NCBI GenBank assembly: GCA_934096035.1
Contig: CAKOKX010000001.1
Location: 744,001 to 808,000, forward strand
Direction of reading: 5' to 3'
Length of the DNA: 64,000 bases
From: an uncultured Bacilli bacterium
GTDB lineage: Bacteria > Bacillota_I > Bacilli_A > RF39 > UBA660
Positions 62,174-64,000 of the stretch are shown here, piece by piece. A program made the translations under genes and the position numbers. Every line of letters begins with the position of its first letter. Within the stretch, counting starts at the first letter, position 1. Under the pieces are notes generated by a model. It was not told where the DNA came from. It saw nothing but the letters and a program-made list of their open reading frames with translations, and made no database searches.

Positions 62174-62644
62174 TCACCTTTCATATATTACAAAACTATA
62201 TTTTAATCCATCCACTTCATTATTACTTACAACATTACATTTATAATTATCTTTATCAAATTCTGGAAAATATACATCCGCTTTTGCTTCACTATCTATT
62301 AAAGTTAAATAAAGCTTACTTGCATATGGTAAAAACAATTTATATATACTTGCCCCTCCAATTACCATTACTTCTTCATCTAAATCTTTAACAAATTCTA
62401 ATAACTTATTAAAATCATTAAATAATAATCCATTTTCTATATTACTCAAAGAACTAGATAACACTATATACTTTCTTCCTTCTAAATGTTTAGGTAAAGA
62501 TTCATATGTATTTTTACCCATTATGATATATTTACCCATGGTTAAATTTTTAAAATTCTTTAAATCTTCTTTAATATGCCAAATTAATTGATTACCTTGA
62601 CCAAGTTCTCTATTTCTTCCTATAGCTGCTATGATACTGATCAT
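62174..62644 (-). CDS. folA: Dihydrofolate reductase
   Basis: The enzyme reduces dihydrofolate to tetrahydrofolate with NADPH, recycling the product of ThyA. The 156-residue protein has the family order ISIIAAIGRNRELGQGNQLIWHIKEDLKNFK (acidic substrate residue in the KEDL segment), YIIMGKNTYESLP, EVMVIGGASIYKLFLPYASKLYLT and the C-terminal strands YKCNVVSNNEVDGLKYSFVIYER. Only 8 bases separate it from thyA. Confidence 0.96.
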   Translation of the reverse strand: MISIIAAIGRNRELGQGNQLIWHIKEDLKNFKNLTMGKYIIMGKNTYESLPKHLEGRKYIVLSSSLSNIENGLLFNDFNKLLEFVKDLDEEVMVIGGASIYKLFLPYASKLYLTLIDSEAKADVYFPEFDKDNYKCNVVSNNEVDGLKYSFVIYER

Positions 62645-62652
62645 TTTTACCT

Positions 62653-63552
62653 CTACTGTGCAAGAGGGAATTTAATTGGTCCCATATGCTTATAATCTAC
62701 AACTTTAATATCTTTTAATTCTGTAGAATTATCAAAATCTTTAAATTCTTTTATATCTGGATTAATCCACAATTTTGGTGCTTCATAATCTCCATTTTCT
62801 TCAAATCTTTTAATTTGTTCTTTAATACCATCAACTTGATTAACATAAATATGGGCATCTTTAATACTATAATTAATTGTACCTGGTTTAAGTCCACTAA
62901 CTTGAGCAACTAAAGATAAAAGTACAGCATATTGTGTTACATTAAATGGAAGACCTAAAGGAACATCACAGCTTCTTTGATGAACCCAAATATTTAAATA
63001 TCCATCCGTAACATCCCATTCACTTGACCAAACACAACTAGGAAGTACTGCCGTAGGAATATATTCATCTTGCCATAAAGACATAACCATTCTTCTATCT
63101 AATGGATTATTTTTTAAAGTATCAAGTAAACGATCCATTAAGCCTAACTTTTTTACAATAAATCCATAAGCTGTTCCAATTGTGTGAGCATATTCTATTC
63201 CAAAATCTTTTTCAATATCTTTTTTTACTAATTTTCCATTTTCTAAAACATTTTGATTAGCTCTCCATTTACCATCTTCAGCAATTTCCCATTCATCCCA
63301 AATATGAACATTTCTTTCTTGTAACCATCTTACATCATTAGAAGCTGCTTGATAAATCCATAACATTTCAAGTATTGCTTGTCTAAAATACAATTGCTTA
63401 GTTGTAAGACACGGAAATTCTTCTTGTAAATTAAATTCTAAATGATAACTTGGAATTTTTATTGTATTAATACCTGTTCTATTTTCAACTTCTACCCCAT
63501 CACTCAATATTTTTTTACATAATTTAATATAATCTTTATCCCACTTTGACAT
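62653..63552 (-). CDS. thyA: Thymidylate synthase ThyA
   Basis: ThyA methylates dUMP to dTMP using methylene-tetrahydrofolate. In the 299-residue protein the catalytic Cys is in AVLPSCVWSSEWDV and the phosphate-binding HQRSCDVPLGLPFNVTQYA follows. Other signatures are VENRTGINTIKI, WDEWEIAEDGKW and LDRRMVMSLWQDE, and the C-terminus ends in IKFPLAQ rather than the usual APVAV. The length is near the longer ThyA types. glyA, the source of its cofactor, is next upstream with a 10-base gap. Confidence 0.93.
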   Translation of the reverse strand: MSKWDKDYIKLCKKILSDGVEVENRTGINTIKIPSYHLEFNLQEEFPCLTTKQLYFRQAILEMLWIYQAASNDVRWLQERNVHIWDEWEIAEDGKWRANQNVLENGKLVKKDIEKDFGIEYAHTIGTAYGFIVKKLGLMDRLLDTLKNNPLDRRMVMSLWQDEYIPTAVLPSCVWSSEWDVTDGYLNIWVHQRSCDVPLGLPFNVTQYAVLLSLVAQVSGLKPGTINYSIKDAHIYVNQVDGIKEQIKRFEENGDYEAPKLWINPDIKEFKDFDNSTELKDIKVVDYKHMGPIKFPLAQ

Positions 63553-63562
63553 TCTTACCTCA

Positions 63563-64000
63563 CTAATACCACAAAGGATATTTACTTGTTATTTCTAATA
63601 CTTCTTTTTCTAAGTTATTTAATATTTCTTCATTATCACTATTTTTTAAAGCTTTTGAAATTATTAAACCAATTTGTTCAAAATCACTTTCTTTAAGACC
63701 ACGAGAAGTCATCGCTGGTGAACCTAATCTTAATCCACTAGTTACCATCGGAGATTCTGAATCATTTGGGATTGTATTTTTATTTGTTGTAATATGAATT
63801 CTATCAAGTAAATTTTGAGCTTCTTTACCAGTTAGCCCACATGTACTTTTAACATCTACTAAAATTAAATGATTATCAGTTCCTCCAGCCACAATTCTAA
63901 ATCCTTCATTTGATAATGTTTCAGATAGTACTTTTATATTTTTTAATACTTGCATTTGATATTCTCTAAACTCTGGTTGCATTGCTTCATAAAAGCATTC
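63563..64000 (-). CDS. glyA: Serine hydroxymethyltransferase, C-terminal part
   Basis: The 145 visible residues are the C-terminal third of GlyA, which converts serine and tetrahydrofolate into glycine and methylene-tetrahydrofolate. The visible part begins ECFYEAMQPEFREYQMQVLKN at the right edge, then GGTDNHLILVDV, GLTGKEAQNLLDRIHITTNKNTIPND and SGLRLGSPAMTSRGLKESDFEQIG, all strongly conserved in the family. The frame is open to position 64000, so the pyridoxal-phosphate lysine and the start lie outside. It heads the run glyA-thyA-folA-tmk-queA. Confidence 0.96.
   Translation of the reverse strand, partial: ECFYEAMQPEFREYQMQVLKNIKVLSETLSNEGFRIVAGGTDNHLILVDVKSTCGLTGKEAQNLLDRIHITTNKNTIPNDSESPMVTSGLRLGSPAMTSRGLKESDFEQIGLIISKALKNSDNEEILNNLEKEVLEITSKYPLWY

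Noticed and set aside
1..64000. CRISPR arrays, insertion sequences, prophage genes or rRNA operons
   Set aside because: No regularly spaced repeats, transposase, integrase or phage structural motifs, and no rRNA sequences, were recognised anywhere in the window.

Overview
This window comes from a very AT-rich, walled, Gram-positive-type bacterium of the Bacilli. I infer an uncultured gut lineage of the RF39/Erysipelotrichia kind. The grounds are a PolC plus DnaE polymerase pair, AddAB, MurF and MltG cell-wall genes, a sortase, a thioester/CnaB surface protein, Bacillus-like gene order (ireB-ruvX-yrzB-mltG-trmR-trhP), consensus sigma-A promoters with 17-base spacers, and TGA used as a stop. 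Almost all genes lie on the minus strand. Both ends cut genes: rel on the left and glyA on the right.

Layout: 0-2.5 kb holds the N-terminal half of a Rel alarmone enzyme whose hydrolase motif is degenerate, diverging from a MOP-family lipid flippase. 2.5-7.9 kb is a housekeeping run (proS, xseB, xseA, nusB) interrupted by a GNAT acetyltransferase and a HipA-like kinase, then a short sortase. 8-16.3 kb holds a 36-residue gene, two FAD enzymes and addAB. 16.4-22.5 kb holds an anchored protein of unknown role, an HTH regulator, mnmA, a SpoIIM-like membrane protein, a 30-residue DUF4044 protein, an unknown protein, tig and greA. 22.5-27.1 kb is the tRNA mo5U34 operon (trhP2, trhP1, trmR) behind mltG, DUF1292, ruvX and ireB.

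27.1-27.3 kb has no protein gene. It carries what looks like an independent structured RNA: three TTCACA repeats spaced exactly 11 bp apart, a -10 box, a 5' segment that pairs with a 3' segment, and an intrinsic terminator. 27.3-35.2 kb is an accessory stretch: lone AAA ATPase, NUDIX, two HD proteins, a P-loop kinase fused to an unknown domain with a 71-bp duplicated scrap of its gene nearby, a histidine phosphatase, an ASCH-like protein and a possible ADP-ribosyltransferase-like protein. Two tRNA genes follow.

35.6-55 kb holds a small protein behind two perfect tandem promoters, the directly abutting dnaE-polC pair, a SipW-type exported protein, lon-murF, a ZIP metal transporter, a second HipA-like kinase and mutS with an ABC exporter. 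55-64 kb holds a thioester/CnaB adhesin with a stunted anchor, an unknown partner gene, ppdK, and an operon glyA-thyA-folA-tmk-queA that contains the whole thymidylate cycle.

Processes represented: replication and repair (PolC, DnaE, AddAB, XseAB, MutS, RuvX), wobble-uridine tRNA modification (MnmA, TrhP, TrmR, QueA), wall synthesis and surface display, and dTMP synthesis. All similarity statements come from reading motifs; no database search was run.
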